From assembly GCA_008360955.1 (NCBI GenBank), contig LUCM01004079.1:20751-84750 (forward strand): a DNA stretch of 64,000 nt, written 5' to 3'. Shown here in pieces: positions 34,866 through 47,339 of this stretch (its first letter is position 1; each line of letters starts with the position of its first letter). Made by a program: the position numbers and the translations under genes. Below the pieces are notes generated by a model, which was not told where the DNA came from, searched no databases, and saw only the letters and a program-made list of their open reading frames with translations. Source of the stretch: Fasciolopsis buskii. Lineage: Eukaryota; Platyhelminthes; Trematoda; Plagiorchiida; Fasciolidae.

Positions 34866-36702
34866 CAAACATTTGTTTTAACCCGACTCAACACGCTGAT
34901 CAAACGATTATTATCTGAGCTATTTTATCTACTTCGTGAGGTTCCGTATACATTGTTTTACATCACAGGCTGTGAACGTGCATTCTGATCTCATTCATAA
35001 AGTGTTTAGAAATACAAAATCCACATGATGAGTCTTGGCATACCTAGGCAGTAGCACCCAACGTGCATGACTGGTTCCTAGCTTCTTTTGACAGACTTTT
35101 TATAACAAAAAATGTGCAGACTTTTGGACAATCTGTCCAAGCTACCAAGCAGCTCATTAAATCAAACGCGAAAATCGATTTCTTTACTGATCATTTATAG
35201 CATGGGAATTAGTAAAGTGTAACAACTTGCATCTGGGAAAATCGGAAACACAGATATAAACGAACAATATCTATCAGATCTGCAGCGAATATCTTTCGGT
35301 TCCGAAATACCGGCACGCCACAAAAACCCACGAATCCAGCTCATATGTTGCTCGTCCGGAAATGTTAGACATACGGAATAAAATTAACCAATATGATGCA
35401 TTAGACGACGAAAGTTTGCATGGAAATTCGATCATTTATAATCGGTATCAATGCTCTAACCAACCTCCTTTATGACTCATCAGCAGATCCGTCACTCATG
35501 GAAACTTTTAAATTGTCCACATAAAATCATAGCTCGATAAACAAAGTTAGAATCGAAAGCAATTTGGACCAATTAGAGCGAATGTCTAACTTGTTGTTTG
35601 CTTAACACAAGGAGTTGCGGCATGTTAATTGCACAGCAGTCAGCACTTGCGTGAATACGTGAGAGTAAATGAAAGTAAATCTCCCAGAACAGAGGTGAAC
35701 TCAACCGCGCAGATATAGGACTGAATGTGCCAGTCCTTAAGCAGAACGAAAGAGCTATATTGAAAACCATTTGCGAACGGGCGATCGAATTAGTAAACGA
35801 ACTGATCGACCAACGGATACTGACCACGGAGAGCGGATATGGGCTATTTGCATTTGATTACTAGGGAGAAGCTTGGCATTTACTGAACTTGGTTATCCAT
35901 GGAAAAACCTAGTGCAAACGGGTGATAGCGAACTGGTTGTTAGGGTGATTGGTGTCTGACCAGTCGATGCAACTCACCGAAGACATCTGCTCATTGTTTG
36001 CGTTTTATAGCATTAGGAAACTAAGAAAAACGTGTTCCGTGTTTCAAAAGACAAATACGGTATTTCACCGCAATTATGAACCAATAGATTTTGGCTCTTC
36101 AAATAAAACGCAAAACTTCGTAAACGGTAATTCAAAGTTTTCGAACTGCATGACACACGGTTTTGCAGTGTTTTCTCATACGAATCCAACAAGGTTTGAG
36201 TTTATTGTTGTCTTTTGTTTCGGGGATAAGTAAATCTTTTAACTTTACACATCAGAGGTTGGCCTAAACGCAAATGTTCTTGGAAGCAAAAATATGACAG
36301 CTTCGCCCAGGTCCAAAGGAATAGGCACTACGTTGCGGAGATAATAAGGTAACAATTTTTAGCCCCAAGGTAAGAAAAACTGAGAAGTACAGAAATTCAA
36401 AAACACAACTTATTTGTTGTCGTTCACTGAGTGTGTGATTGGAAATTTAAGGGATGTGACGGGGACCGGTAAAAGTGTTTTTCCTCAGATCGCTTTTCGT
36501 TACTAGCATCGAGGCAGATCATAAGGTTATGAAGTACGAATTTACTGACTGTGCCTGCATTGAAATGAAGGAGGTATTCATCGGCAGGACTGTTAAAACA
36601 GACATATGCTCACCGTCTCACCTACTAGCTTATAGATCAGGAGGATATTCGGAGTGTTGTTTGAGCAACTGTCATGATTTTGTCTTTAACGCGTTTCGCA
36701 AA
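34866..36702. other. Gene-poor stretch
   Basis: Frames 35573-35827 (minus) and 35949-36233 (plus) have no recognisable feature. No repeat match was noticed. Confidence 0.45.
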
Positions 36703-36790
36703 TGGCTGGATGAAAAATTTCCCCGGAAGCCCAAGATCATTGCTGCTTGTCACGTATGCGTACCCAGTACTCTGCTGTCCAACAATCTCC
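36703..36790 (+). repeat. R3 repeat copy 2
   Basis: It shares GATGAAAAATTTCCCCGGAAGC, ATTGCTGCTTGTCACGTATGCG and TACTCTGCTGTCCAAC-like blocks with the copies at 23526 and 51337. It sits inside a 156-codon plus-strand frame (36475-36945), which weakens the case that this frame is a gene. The copy lacks about 15 bp of the middle present in the other two. Confidence 0.55.
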
Positions 36791-38536
36791 AACTGATGTG
36801 CTTCTTTAATAGTTTCTCACCGTGTGAGCTCGTGATCAGTGAGATTCTGGCGAGAAAATATAAAACTAGTTTGCCTGCACAGAGAATCTCTAATATGTTT
36901 AGTCTTATTCACTGGACCCGGCAGAAAATTTGGTTTTTCAGGTAGATAGAAATGCCGTTGTTTACTAACCCGGAAACCGATCTGATATTCACCAACGGGG
37001 AATCTTTGAACAGATCCAGTCTTGTTCATCCAGCACATCTTTCATTCTCTTGTATGGGCTTCTCAAATAAAACTCTGACTTTGACCTGTAGATGTCTTGC
37101 CGATGATTTAGAAAAGTCTACATAAACCTCAAATGGCAAAAGTGAAAGCAGACTTAGAATGTGAGTCTCGCACCGTGTATATTTTCTAGGGATAGGTTCG
37201 CTCAAATGCGACATCTGAGCAGGTCATCTGAGTTATGTAATACAAAGCGCACGGCATGTGTTACAAGTTCTTCAAGGAACAAGTGGTCTAACAATAATCC
37301 GGAGGGCGGAGGTGACTGGCATAATGCAAGCGTCAACTATGTGATCGTATTCACGAGTAGAAATCATGTAGAAATTTTAACGAATACTAAAATAATCACC
37401 AGAACACTACCATAGTCAATACGAAAATCGAAACAAATGCTTCCGTCTGTCAGGGAAATTTCCATGGTGAACCAGGACAAAAATTACTCAAATAATAAAT
37501 ACCAGTAATCAGTTAGTAAGAATGTCAACAGAATTTTCATTCTGAAGACAAGTTGATTTAAAATTTCAGAATTGATCACTTCCTCTGATAGACATCATTC
37601 GTTCCAATCCAATTTGTAATGAATTGAATGCAATCAGTCATTGAACGATAATTGCATTTCACGAGTTTGTACGTCTCATTTGCAAGCAAATTAAAGAGAC
37701 GTATGGTATGAGAAAGACTATCAACTAACAATTGCAAACTGGTTTGTTCTTATTCAAGCGCTGCTAGCGCGAAATGTGATCGCTGTTTAGTTTTTGAAAA
37801 TCTGTTGGCTGAGTGGTCGGAATCGCAAGTGGTAAATTTAACATGCCAGTGATTTATCTGAGTAACTTATGTGCAGAAAATTGGCAGACTAGTTATTTCA
37901 CAGCGACCCCTGTTAAAATTTTTATTGCGAAAATTCATTCCAGGGGTTCTCGAACAGAAAAGCAGTCAAAGAGAATAGGCTAATCAGTGCAACGATTGTT
38001 AGGATATTCTAAGTACCAAGACCACTTGTTTGCGGCAAATCGTTATTTGCGTTTCCCCTTTTTCTGTCGCAACCTGTACGGATTGATCGATAATCACAAT
38101 AATCACGTGAAATTTTCGCGTTTTTGATTTCATCACTGAAATTTGAGTCCAAATCGGTGCATTGGCATGAGAACTGTCAGTCTTAGTCCACGTTGGTTGG
38201 TTTTGCCTGAACCTCTTGCAAACAAAGGGTTCAAATTGGGGGTCGAGGCCTTGTGTGTCTGCGCGTTTATGTAATGCAACTAGGGAGTTTTATTCTAACT
38301 AAATGGATCCTTGAACATACAGTAGCGGGAATGATAATGTTCACGGAGTGAACACCTGTACGAGCCGAGATCTTTTCGCATGGTGAAAACACGTCCATGG
38401 TTTTGGTTGTAAACACTCAGCAAGCGAACAAAGCCAAATCTCATAAGAGAAGACAGATGATACGACGAAGCAGTCGACAAATACAATACCGAGAGGAGGG
38501 AAAGTTGCAAAACTCTTCACCATGGACTATTACGGC
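36791..38536. other. Gene-poor stretch downstream of the ATPase beta gene
   Basis: No frame with a recognisable domain. The 156-codon frame ending at 36945 overlaps R3 copy 2 and is not called. The right end of this stretch may include the 3' UTR end of the minus-strand gene that follows. Confidence 0.4.
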
Positions 38537-38542
38537 TTTATT
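38537..38542 (-). terminator. Candidate polyadenylation signal for the ATPase beta gene
   Basis: AATAAA on the minus strand, about 225 bp beyond the stop codon. It would give a 3' UTR of about 250 bases. Other AT-rich hexamers nearby are less canonical. Confidence 0.4.
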
Positions 38543-38767
38543 GCTTACAAAAGATTGCGGTCAAGAAGTACAATGATTAACTGAAGCGGATCCACTCATT
38601 TATGTGGGACGGTACTCTGAAAACACTGGAGTATCTGGCTTTCATGAGGCCATCTTTTTCACGGAATACTGAGGTGTGAAGTTTGGTTTCTTGAAGAACT
38701 GACCAGACTGATCAACTAGACGACCGGATCGACTAACCTTTTGCCAGTTTCGGTTGGGAATACCGTG

Positions 38768-39709
38768 TCACTCAACAAGAAGTTGAAACACAATTGAGCC
38801 CTGGTTTTTGTTCACATCCACAATAATGTTCTTAGCGATTGCGTAACACTTGATCCAGATAATGACATATCTTTTTGGATTCCGAAATTGCACAAATACC
38901 AGTGGAGATTGGTAATTCCCCTGATTGATATACGGGTAGAAGATGGAACTGAATATGCCAAAATCCCGACGGCACCATTCATCATCGGTCTGTCCGGACC
39001 CGTAAGATTTCAATAAGTCCATATCGTAGTAGCAAACACGACCTAGACGTTCCGAGTCCATCTGGGTCACACCTTCACATTTCACTTTTACCCCTGTGGC
39101 ATTTGCTACGGGACTGGGCAGCCATCCGTAGATCCGGTTAAGTTTGACTGCAAAACACGGCTGCCCTCGAAAGTATCCGTAGCCGCTTTTCAAGTTGCAA
39201 GGACCCGAGGCATCCAAATTGTAACGACACGAGCGTCTTGGGTTTAAATAGTTGCGTAAATCTTCACAGTTTGCATACATTCCACCGGTAAAATGATACT
39301 GATAGTGAGTCAAATAAGCGGTCATTTCATCCACCAATGAATTATACGATACGGGATTCGTAATTCGTACGTGCACCAGACTGGTCCGATCACTGGGAGT
39401 GGGGACGACCGAGACACCGGGATTTAACGAAAGCGGGCTTTCCAGTCCACGAATTTTCGGATAATCATCCATTATGTCAAAATAAAACAACAATTTCATA
39501 TAAGCCGCGAAAAAAGCAATCACAAAAAGGTAGATGCACAAAGTGTATAGCATGCGAGAGCAGATGCTTTTGAGATTTTTTCTTGTATTTAAAATTTCCA
39601 GGTCTCTTTCTTCAAACGGATGTCTGCGAATTAATTCTGTCAATGACAATGGTTTGACCGGTATGAGCCTGTCAAACTGTCTCGCGGCTCCAAATTTGGC
39701 TCGGCCCAT
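38768..39709 (-). CDS. ATP1B: Na+/K+-ATPase beta subunit, single exon, complete
   Basis: This type II membrane glycoprotein pairs with the catalytic alpha subunit of the sodium pump, helping it fold, reach the plasma membrane and bind K+. The frame encodes 313 residues (family about 300): a cytosolic tail of about 53 residues, one membrane span at about 54-77, then the ectodomain. The six family cysteines are visible at 148/161, 171/185 and 211/288, with SCRYNLDASGPC and GQPCFAVKLNRIYGW. The C-terminal signature FYPY...SPLVFVQF lies at about 257-275, and the C-terminal IKCYAIAKN contains the last paired Cys. There is one N-glycosylation site (NATG, 203). Cys 226 and 246 are extra to the usual set. 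The ATG at 39709 has A at -3 and G at +4, and an in-frame TAA six codons upstream shows that no N-terminal exon is needed. Absence of introns is unusual for this family, so it may be a retrocopy that gained a promoter. Confidence 0.93.
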   Translation of the reverse strand: MGRAKFGAARQFDRLIPVKPLSLTELIRRHPFEERDLEILNTRKNLKSICSRMLYTLCIYLFVIAFFAAYMKLLFYFDIMDDYPKIRGLESPLSLNPGVSVVPTPSDRTSLVHVRITNPVSYNSLVDEMTAYLTHYQYHFTGGMYANCEDLRNYLNPRRSCRYNLDASGPCNLKSGYGYFRGQPCFAVKLNRIYGWLPSPVANATGVKVKCEGVTQMDSERLGRVCYYDMDLLKSYGSGQTDDEWCRRDFGIFSSIFYPYINQGNYQSPLVFVQFRNPKRYVIIWIKCYAIAKNIIVDVNKNQGSIVFQLLVE

Positions 39710-39855
39710 ATTCACAAGCTGAGATTAACCGTAGTAGACAGGTTTTCCGAAAAACGAGCTTTAGGGAAAAAACGAGAGTTAATATTCCATAGATTTTACA
39801 CGCTTGCCGTTGGCAACAACCAACAATGACACTCGGGTTTGCGAGCCGTTTCCTG

Positions 39856-39885
39856 ATTGGCTACTTGACTGTAATGCGAACCAAT
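39856..39885 (-). promoter_or_regulatory. Paired CCAAT boxes upstream of the ATPase beta gene
   Basis: ATTGG at 39856-39860 (CCAAT on the gene's strand) and CCAAT on the opposite strand at 39881-39885 lie about 150-175 bp upstream of the ATG. That is a common position for NF-Y type promoter elements in TATA-less genes. No clear TATA box was seen between them and the start codon. Confidence 0.35.
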
Positions 39886-39899
39886 GAAAAATCAAGTAT

Positions 39900-42800
39900 C
39901 ATCTGAGTGCGTTTAAGCAGGTCATGCAAATAAAATCGTTTGTTTTCTAAACTTCCATTTTTCCCGCTAATGGATCAACAGAGATTTGTAGACCAACATT
40001 GTTCCGGGAAATTGTGGAGGATTTTTATTTTAGGCAGCAGATGTATCTCCCGGTTTTAAATTTGTTTGATGACACCAAGATATTCGAGTTGCGGTAAGAT
40101 AGAGCATAGAAACCGTCTGACTGGTTTGGAGATCCAAGTTAGATGAGAACGAATCAGATTCAGGTGTTGCGGAAACTCATGCAAATACATCATATGAACC
40201 CTCATCACTAGAGTACGCTAGAGCGAGAAGAAGAAGAAGGTACTGGAGTTTGCATTCCTATTGTCAAGAGTTTCTACTTTGGTTTTACTCAACAAGAAGA
40301 TACGATAGAAATTTAAACAATGTCCTATGTTAGCCACTATCTGTAAATATGAACCAAGAAGTATTACGAGACCTTTAGGAAAAAGAATTTGATGCACGCG
40401 TTGTTAAAGAGGCAACGTCCATAAACATTGGCAGCTTGGCAGCGTTTTTGACGTGGCATTCAACAAAGAGTAAGAAATAACTTTTACCATATGCGCCACG
40501 ACGTTTTGTGGTCTCGACGTTAATATCCCGTTTGTAGGTCATTCATAGAATAATCGCACATCTAGCAATAAAACATATCTTGGGTAACATCAAAATTCAT
40601 ACTGTGGTGTTTTGTATGAACTATACGCTAGAAGCATACTCAATTTTACCTGGTCTAATATGAGCAGAAAAATCCAATTATATACTAAGTAAGCTGCTTT
40701 GTAAATTCTGGTTGAGTCCAAGAAGGGAGAATTATTGATTACCTATATTGTCTATTTTATTAGATTTAGCAGGCTATCTCCGTCCTCACAGCGAGCCCCG
40801 TTTCTCTGGTTATAATGCGCCTCCTTTCGAATCGTAGAAAGAAAAGGGTCTTTTTCACCTGTATAACAATCAACAAACAGGACGGATATATGAAATTTGG
40901 ACACTATTGTTGCAGGATTTTTCTATTAGAAGTGTTCATTTTGCTAGAATTTTGCGGGTCACCACATGCCACGTAATCGTCCAGAAAATTATTTGGTCGC
41001 CAAATTTAAACGTTCAACATTTTCTACTGATTTACGGAGAAATAAGATCGCATGCCTTAGTGCAATATTTACCTAGGATCCACTTCAACTACGTTTTAGA
41101 TGCGTGGTAAGATTCCTGTTCTCGTGATAACTGTGCATGAATTAATCGTATTATTTTCTTTTAAGATTAGAGAGCTAAATTCTGTCTTTAATTCACAAAA
41201 AAAGCAAGAGAACTCAATGTTCTGTTTTTGCTACAATTGACTTTTGGGATGCCATACAGACATGATTGGCACAGTTTATTCGCTCAGTGATGTATAAATT
41301 TTAGTTTTGTTTAGTTTATAACTGGGCACAATTAAATGCAACAATAAACCGAGTAATTTTCTTTAGTTAGTTCCTTATCTGCTGTTATGGAACACCAAAA
41401 TATATCCCTGTTTCGTGCTCATTGTTTCACTGCCACGATTGCACCTTGAGTGATCCTTGAACGACCTTGAATCGAGGTCAACTTTGGAGTAAAACTGGGT
41501 TATTCATGATCAGCAACGATTAATAAACCTCACTAAGCGTAAAATATCCCAATCGTTAAATAGTTAACTTCGTCCTTCAAACAAGGCTGCAATCACGGAT
41601 ACAAAATTTGATAAAACAAGTGCTCCCTTCGAACAAGCCAGATTGTCAGAATTCTGTGATATAAATTGGAAAGAAATCCCAAGGCTCTTCCAAACGATTT
41701 TTCATAGAGCGTTAATATTCAATTTTTACTCTTCCCAAGGATTTGCTTTGACGATAAAGATCACTTGTGATTGACCGTCCGTGTCATATTCGGAAACTCG
41801 ATACAACAAAGGAAATGCATCCATAATTCTACGAAACATGCTGTTATTCCTTCTATCTTGCGAGCGCTGGAACATTTACAGTTTTTGTGAAAGAAGTAGT
41901 TGAAGGAGTCACACTCGATGATATCCGCATACTTTTCTCCAGTTAATGTTCACGAGTGATGTGGGGTTCTACATACGCTTTAAAGTATTTCTTAAAGGTG
42001 TGCTAACCGGCGGCAATCAAGCGGATTCAGTATTTGCCACCACAACATGGTCGGTGATTCAAATCACAGATGTGAAGCGGATTACCAGTGATAGATGAAT
42101 GGTTGCCGTCTTTTGACACTTTATTCTGACTAATGAATCGGGGCTTTCGATGATTCTATGCCACTTCAAGATTCAGCATATGGCGTGAGCTACTGGATAT
42201 CAGGAATGCTCTTTCCATTGCCTTTGTGAGTAAATCATGAAACCACTATTAAACAACAAGAGATGACAATGTACTGTGGACTCATTCTACCTTACGCGAT
42301 CGCTAGACGCGTGTGGATGCATGTCAGTAAATGTCAATTTTCAGACTAATACTTAGGAATACGAAATTCTGACTGTTACTTATTATTTAATGCACTCGCG
42401 GATCTCGTCCTTTTCACAGATACGATTAATTATCAATCAGCCTGATACTAACTAATTGCGAAAAGGAGACTGGTGCATCCTGACCCTGACAACCAGTAAA
42501 ATCCAGCGGATCAGAAAGAGGATGTTGGTAACGTGAACGAAAAATAGCTTTGATGATTTGCGAAAATGCTAGAGTTGGTGCCACGGTAGACCGCACCACG
42601 CTTCCAGGACAATGGGAAGAGGACAGCGAGAATGGTGCCCGAAAGAACTGAATCCATGACGAGGAGAGCACGGCCGAAATAGAAAGAGAATGCATAGCTC
42701 TAACGGAGGTCAGTCCGAAGTGAATTATGTGATTGGCTTAGTAAATGATGTCGCACCAGCCCGACCTCCTCGTCATGCAATCACCCCGAGGGCATCACCA

Positions 42801-43983
42801 TTTCACCATGGTTGATTAGTTGGGAAGCCATGATCAGCATTGATTTCGATTGCTCTACTCGTCTACTTTGGGTTTCAAACAGGAGTTTTAAGTTGTAGTT
42901 ACACTTCAGATCAAAGAGCAAGTCCAATGAGACGCACGTCTACAATCTGTTCGGGGAAATTTAAGGACTCTGTCAAAACTACTGAATTTTCAGTATTCAA
43001 GCCATTTTGACAGCGTAAGGGCAACTGGATAAAAGGTTGATTAGTCCCTCGTTGAGTGGTTTTCACGTGATTTAGTTCTTTATGGTCTGCGTAGTAAAAT
43101 GCCGTCTAGAGGTGGGGACTTGTGAGATCATTTCCACAGTAATAATTATCGTCTTAGTGATAACTACTGAGAGGAAACACCCAATACAGCCGTATTTTAT
43201 TACTTCTCGATGAAGCGGATAACCAAATGATCTCTTTTTTGTACAGCAGGGGAAAGATATGATAAGATTTTTTAGGACCAACGGTCGACATTTTCAGAGT
43301 GACTCTGACTCTGCATTCAGGTTGGCAGAATCGAAAAAGAAATATTTTATTAAGGAAGTCTGGTAGTAAAATTGTGCACCATCCGCTGGGAATAATGAAA
43401 GAACAAGTAATGTGAGCAGTCTAACGTGCTCTTTGCTTTGACTCAGAGGGCTTAGAGTGGTCGCAGAAGTATCTTTGTGTGGACTCGAGTAAAACGCAGA
43501 ATTCAAGTTAAGTGAAACATTATTATTTATGATCGAAAACTGCTTCTCCACGTGTTGTCCACGTATAGCGGTGGCAGATGGAATCCGGAGAAATCTGAAA
43601 TGGATCAAGAATAATGATGGCCAGCAGCATTGTGGGAAAGCAAGAAGAAAGCTTCCCTTCCTCGTGATTTCGACTTTTTGCATCTACCTATTTAGCCTAG
43701 AACATGATAATCCCTCATGTAATGTTTATGCAAATTGCATCCATGATGCAATATTACTTTGCACGTGTTCCCTCTGACTTGGTAGGCATCAAAAGTCGCT
43801 GTGCGTTTCCATCGAGGTCTTCTCCAGCACTACTAGATTTTCGGCTCAGTGGAGAATGTCTCCCGGACTTAAAATCAGTATGCAGTTCGACACTTAATTT
43901 GTGCTATCTTCGGGTAGGTTAACCATAAAGTGGTTTGGAACAGGCGTCCAGTTACCATGACCTGCTACTGATTTGTTTGGAAG
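39900..43983. other. Gene-poor stretch upstream of the ATPase beta gene
   Basis: No frame over 90 codons with recognisable content. An AAGAAGAAGAAGG run lies at about 40230. A possible eroded tSINE head occurs at 42006-42072 and is listed separately. The remainder looks like unique sequence. Confidence 0.45.
42006..42072 (+). repeat. Possible eroded tSINE head
   Basis: GGCGGCAATCAAGCGGATTC followed about 30 bases later by GGTGATTCAAATCAC imitates the A-box and B-box regions of tSINE, including the outer GGCGG. The body and tail are not recognisable, so it is either a fragment or chance. Confidence 0.3.
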
Positions 43984-43995
43984 TAGACAGAAGCT

Positions 43996-44230
43996 ATCCG
44001 GACCAAACGACGTAAGGAGTGTATCGAAAAATCGATGCGCCATGTATTGGTTTTTATTGTGAATGATATAATATTAATAACACAGCGTTGTTGGTAGATG
44101 TAATGCGCCAACGTTTCGACTACCGTGGGTAGTCTTTCTCAAGGCAAGTTTTACAATCAAATGCATTTGATTGTAAAACTTGCCTTGAGAAAGACTACCC
44201 ACGGTAGTCGAAACGTTGGCGCATTACATC
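43996..44230 (-). mobile_element. PAL element copy 3 with perfect palindrome and 12-bp target duplication
   Basis: On the minus strand the unique 3' tail (44094-43996) follows a forward arm, which folds perfectly on the inverted copy at its 5' side. TAGACAGAAGCT occurs at 43984-43995 and 44231-44242, a 12-bp perfect duplication. The inverted arm abuts one duplicate and the 3' tail abuts the other, the same plan as copy 2 and as the element at 18990. The two arms show no mismatch, so the copy is young. Confidence 0.85.
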
Positions 44231-44232
44231 TA
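44095..44232. repeat. Perfect 138-bp palindrome without spacer
   Basis: Each 69-bp half is the exact reverse complement of the other around the centre of ATGCAT at 44161-44166. Each half contains the block GACTACCCACGGTAGTC (itself a 7-bp hairpin) followed by GAAACGTTGGCGC on the strand that reads away from the centre. It could extrude as a cruciform and is a likely deletion hotspot. The outermost two bases overlap the target duplication. Confidence 0.95.
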
Positions 44233-44242
44233 GACAGAAGCT

Positions 44243-47200
44243 GTTTTCATTTTAATTTGATGATTGTGTGAAGGTCATTCTTGAGAGCAAATTAATACAT
44301 ACCACAGATATGGGTCCCGCGACGGACTATGCACCGTGAATAACATTAAGGTGGAATAGCCCAAAGGGTTACGAAACGAGCTGCTCCAGCAACTATATGC
44401 AGGGAATTGGGATAAATTACATGATCAATAAGGGGGGGGGGTAATCCGTGATGAAGTGACATGGCGAATATTTTTTCATACCTATCTGAGGTTCATTTAA
44501 TCCTGGTCATTGTGCCCTATCAGGACTGGAATCGACGAAGTCACGCTGATGTTTCTTTTCCTTATTTTCACGTTATCATTCCCGTCATGTTCCATGCACC
44601 ATTAGATGGGGGACTGAAAAAAACACGAAGTGGCCTGCATATCTAGTAACGAAATTGGATTGGAAACAGTCTGCTGGCAACTGGGCTTGAAAAGCGCCCA
44701 TGAATCGTTTTTCTGAATGGCTTGGTTAACAAAGGTCTTAAAGAAACCATGGTATGGGAAATAACCAGCATAATTTATGAGTATTTTATCAAACAGTTGC
44801 AGTGAACCAGCGCTGTGGCATGGTTTAATTAAGTAACGTGTTTTTCGGTTATTTAATCCCAGTTTCTTTGGAGATGCATCTAATGCTTTCACAGCATTTC
44901 AGAACAAATTGGTCGACTAGTCCGCATGACAGTTTTCTAGAAAGGGGATAACTTGTTCTGTGATCATATTTTTCGATGGAATATGTTCTAGAGGAAAGGT
45001 TCTGACATAAAAAAAATCAGTTATGAAATTTCGCGATAAGATAACTTAGGAGCTTACCGCGTATCCGCATATAACAACCTTTGTGCACATGAGGTACTTG
45101 ATTTCAAGGATAGTTTTAATTGAACTCCAGCGACCAAACGCTTACTTGAAATAAACGAACACCTTTTCCACGGATTGATTTGATCTGCGCAGAAAGGGCA
45201 ATACGGAGTGAGGAGCAACATCGGAATCCGTTGATTAGCCTCAACTCAGTGGCTCCCGCTACTTGGTTTTGATTTCCTAGTCGGAAGAATGCATGCGAGA
45301 TTTCTTTAAACCTTGATACATGAGGCGTCTACCGCCTCGTCACACTTTTTTGGACGGCAAGCGTTGTAAGTTATACTGCATCCAATTCCGAATGCCAGAG
45401 CAACCATTTACGGATGCCTAGCTGCCGGTCCGTTGCAGTTAGATCATTTCTTACCTAATGCTAGTGTTTTGATTCCGAGGTTCGGAAAAATGTCACTCAG
45501 ATCCGTCAGTAGAAATATTTGGTCTAATCTTCTGATTCCACTGCGGCTGTGCCCACCAAACGCCCAAACTAGTTTAACAATTTGTTAGAAGGGAGTGACC
45601 AGGACATACACTACCGTGCACGTCTCGTACGCTTGGAATCAAGAGTTGAAGCTGAAATTCAAGGGATTTGCAAATAAGAGTTATTGGCTTCGGAAAACGG
45701 AAGTAAGATAGTCCGGATTTATGTCTGCAATTCCCTAGTGTCTCTTTCTGGACTAATTCGGAAAGATTGTAAGAGAAGGTAGCATAAAACAACGAAAATT
45801 CTCGAAATGTTAGCAAACGCTATGCTTTTCTCTTTGGAAGGTAGATGAGAATGGCCAGACTTGCTTTCCGTTTATTTTTATCACCCGAATAATCAACTTT
45901 GCGATGGCCCACTCGGTAAAACAAAATGAGTGGAGATATATGGGAAAATTGAGCACTAAAGATTGCAAATAAAAAAAGAATACTTGTAAGGCAGTAAACC
46001 AACCAAATTTGACTGACATCTGCATCCGGGATGTCTTTGATTGCCGAAAGGAAGTAAAAACAGAACAGCACCGAATGAATGACAAATTGGCATGAGATCT
46101 GCAGCTGAAATATGTAAATTTAACATGATCTGCTGGTCGAGGAAGTATGGACAAAATCCGTGTGACCTAAAACTTTATTTGGTCATGTTGTTGAATTGCG
46201 ACAGATGTGGAAGTATTTCGGCCGGGGATTTATTGCTTTGGTCACGTGTGAACACGAGTAATTTGGACCCAAATGTTTGGTGCTGTTTGCACAGAAGATA
46301 TGAACACTGAGGACGCTACAAGTGATCTGTATTGATTTGTTTGTTGACCTAGTTTGGACGCTTTAATCATGACGACTGTAGCCGGAAAGCAGATTACCTG
46401 AATGTAAGGGACACAGATCTTATTAGTTCAGCTGTCGGTTATGCCCAGAAAAGTTTTGGTATCCCAGTGTAATTTGTGACAGGTTTTCACAATTGCAAAT
46501 AACATCACCAAACTGACCAGTCTCTCGAATCCAGCCGGGAAAGCCAGAAATTTATATTAAAATACGGAGGTGATTTCTGTTCTCAGCTCATCGGGTTTCG
46601 TTTTCGTGCAATCGGGGACAAAATGCGGTCGAAAACTTCTGCCTCATTACAAACTGTGTGCGGCTGCTGAGATCGTTCGTTTTTCTCCTTTTAGTCTAGT
46701 CACCCGGGATAATGATGCACCCATATGGTAGCCCCAAATTGTTAAATTCTGACTTACTTGCTCCCAGGATTGCTTGTGAACAACAGCGGATAAACAAGAG
46801 AGAATTTTACAGCAACCCAGGGAACTCGGATGCCTATTTGGAGACATGATACACAATTGGGTATCCCCAGCCCCTTTAAAACGGATATCCTTAATGTTGT
46901 GGAGACGCAACACAGTCGGAAATTTTTGTCAGCCGGTGCATTTCTGTTTCTACACCTAGAAAGCTTCTCGAACATTTGGGTATTGAGTAGATACTGTGGA
47001 GGTGTATTTGGGAGGGAAATAAGCGAAGGTATACTTCACACACCGGTATGAGATGATACAAGTTTGGTCCAGTTTTTTGTTACCCTCTAAAGATGCGCGC
47101 GCCCTTTGGCCGGCTGCGCTACAATCCTGTCACTATTATTTCGTCCAAATTTTTGTCGGTTATTTGGTTCCACTATGGTATCCTTTCGCCTCAACGACTG

Positions 47201-47339
47201 GCCGGAATTATTCTTGTTTAAACACCACATTGTTTCTCAACATGGACTAGGATCACGCTTTGCTGCACCTCAAATATCTTCTTATCCATCTGAAAGAGGC
47301 ATTCGTAATGGCTGACAGGCAGCTCTCAAATGCATCCTT
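44243..47339. other. Gene-poor stretch
   Basis: A G10 run lies at 44432-44441. Overlapping minus-strand frames 45810-46154 and 45820-46071 are hydrophobic but share no recognisable domain. The right end may contain the 5' leader of the CR1-like LINE that follows; its exact start could not be fixed. Confidence 0.4.

Noticed and set aside
36475..36945. 156-codon plus-strand frame
   Set aside because: Overlaps repeat R3, has no recognised domain and is near the chance length limit.
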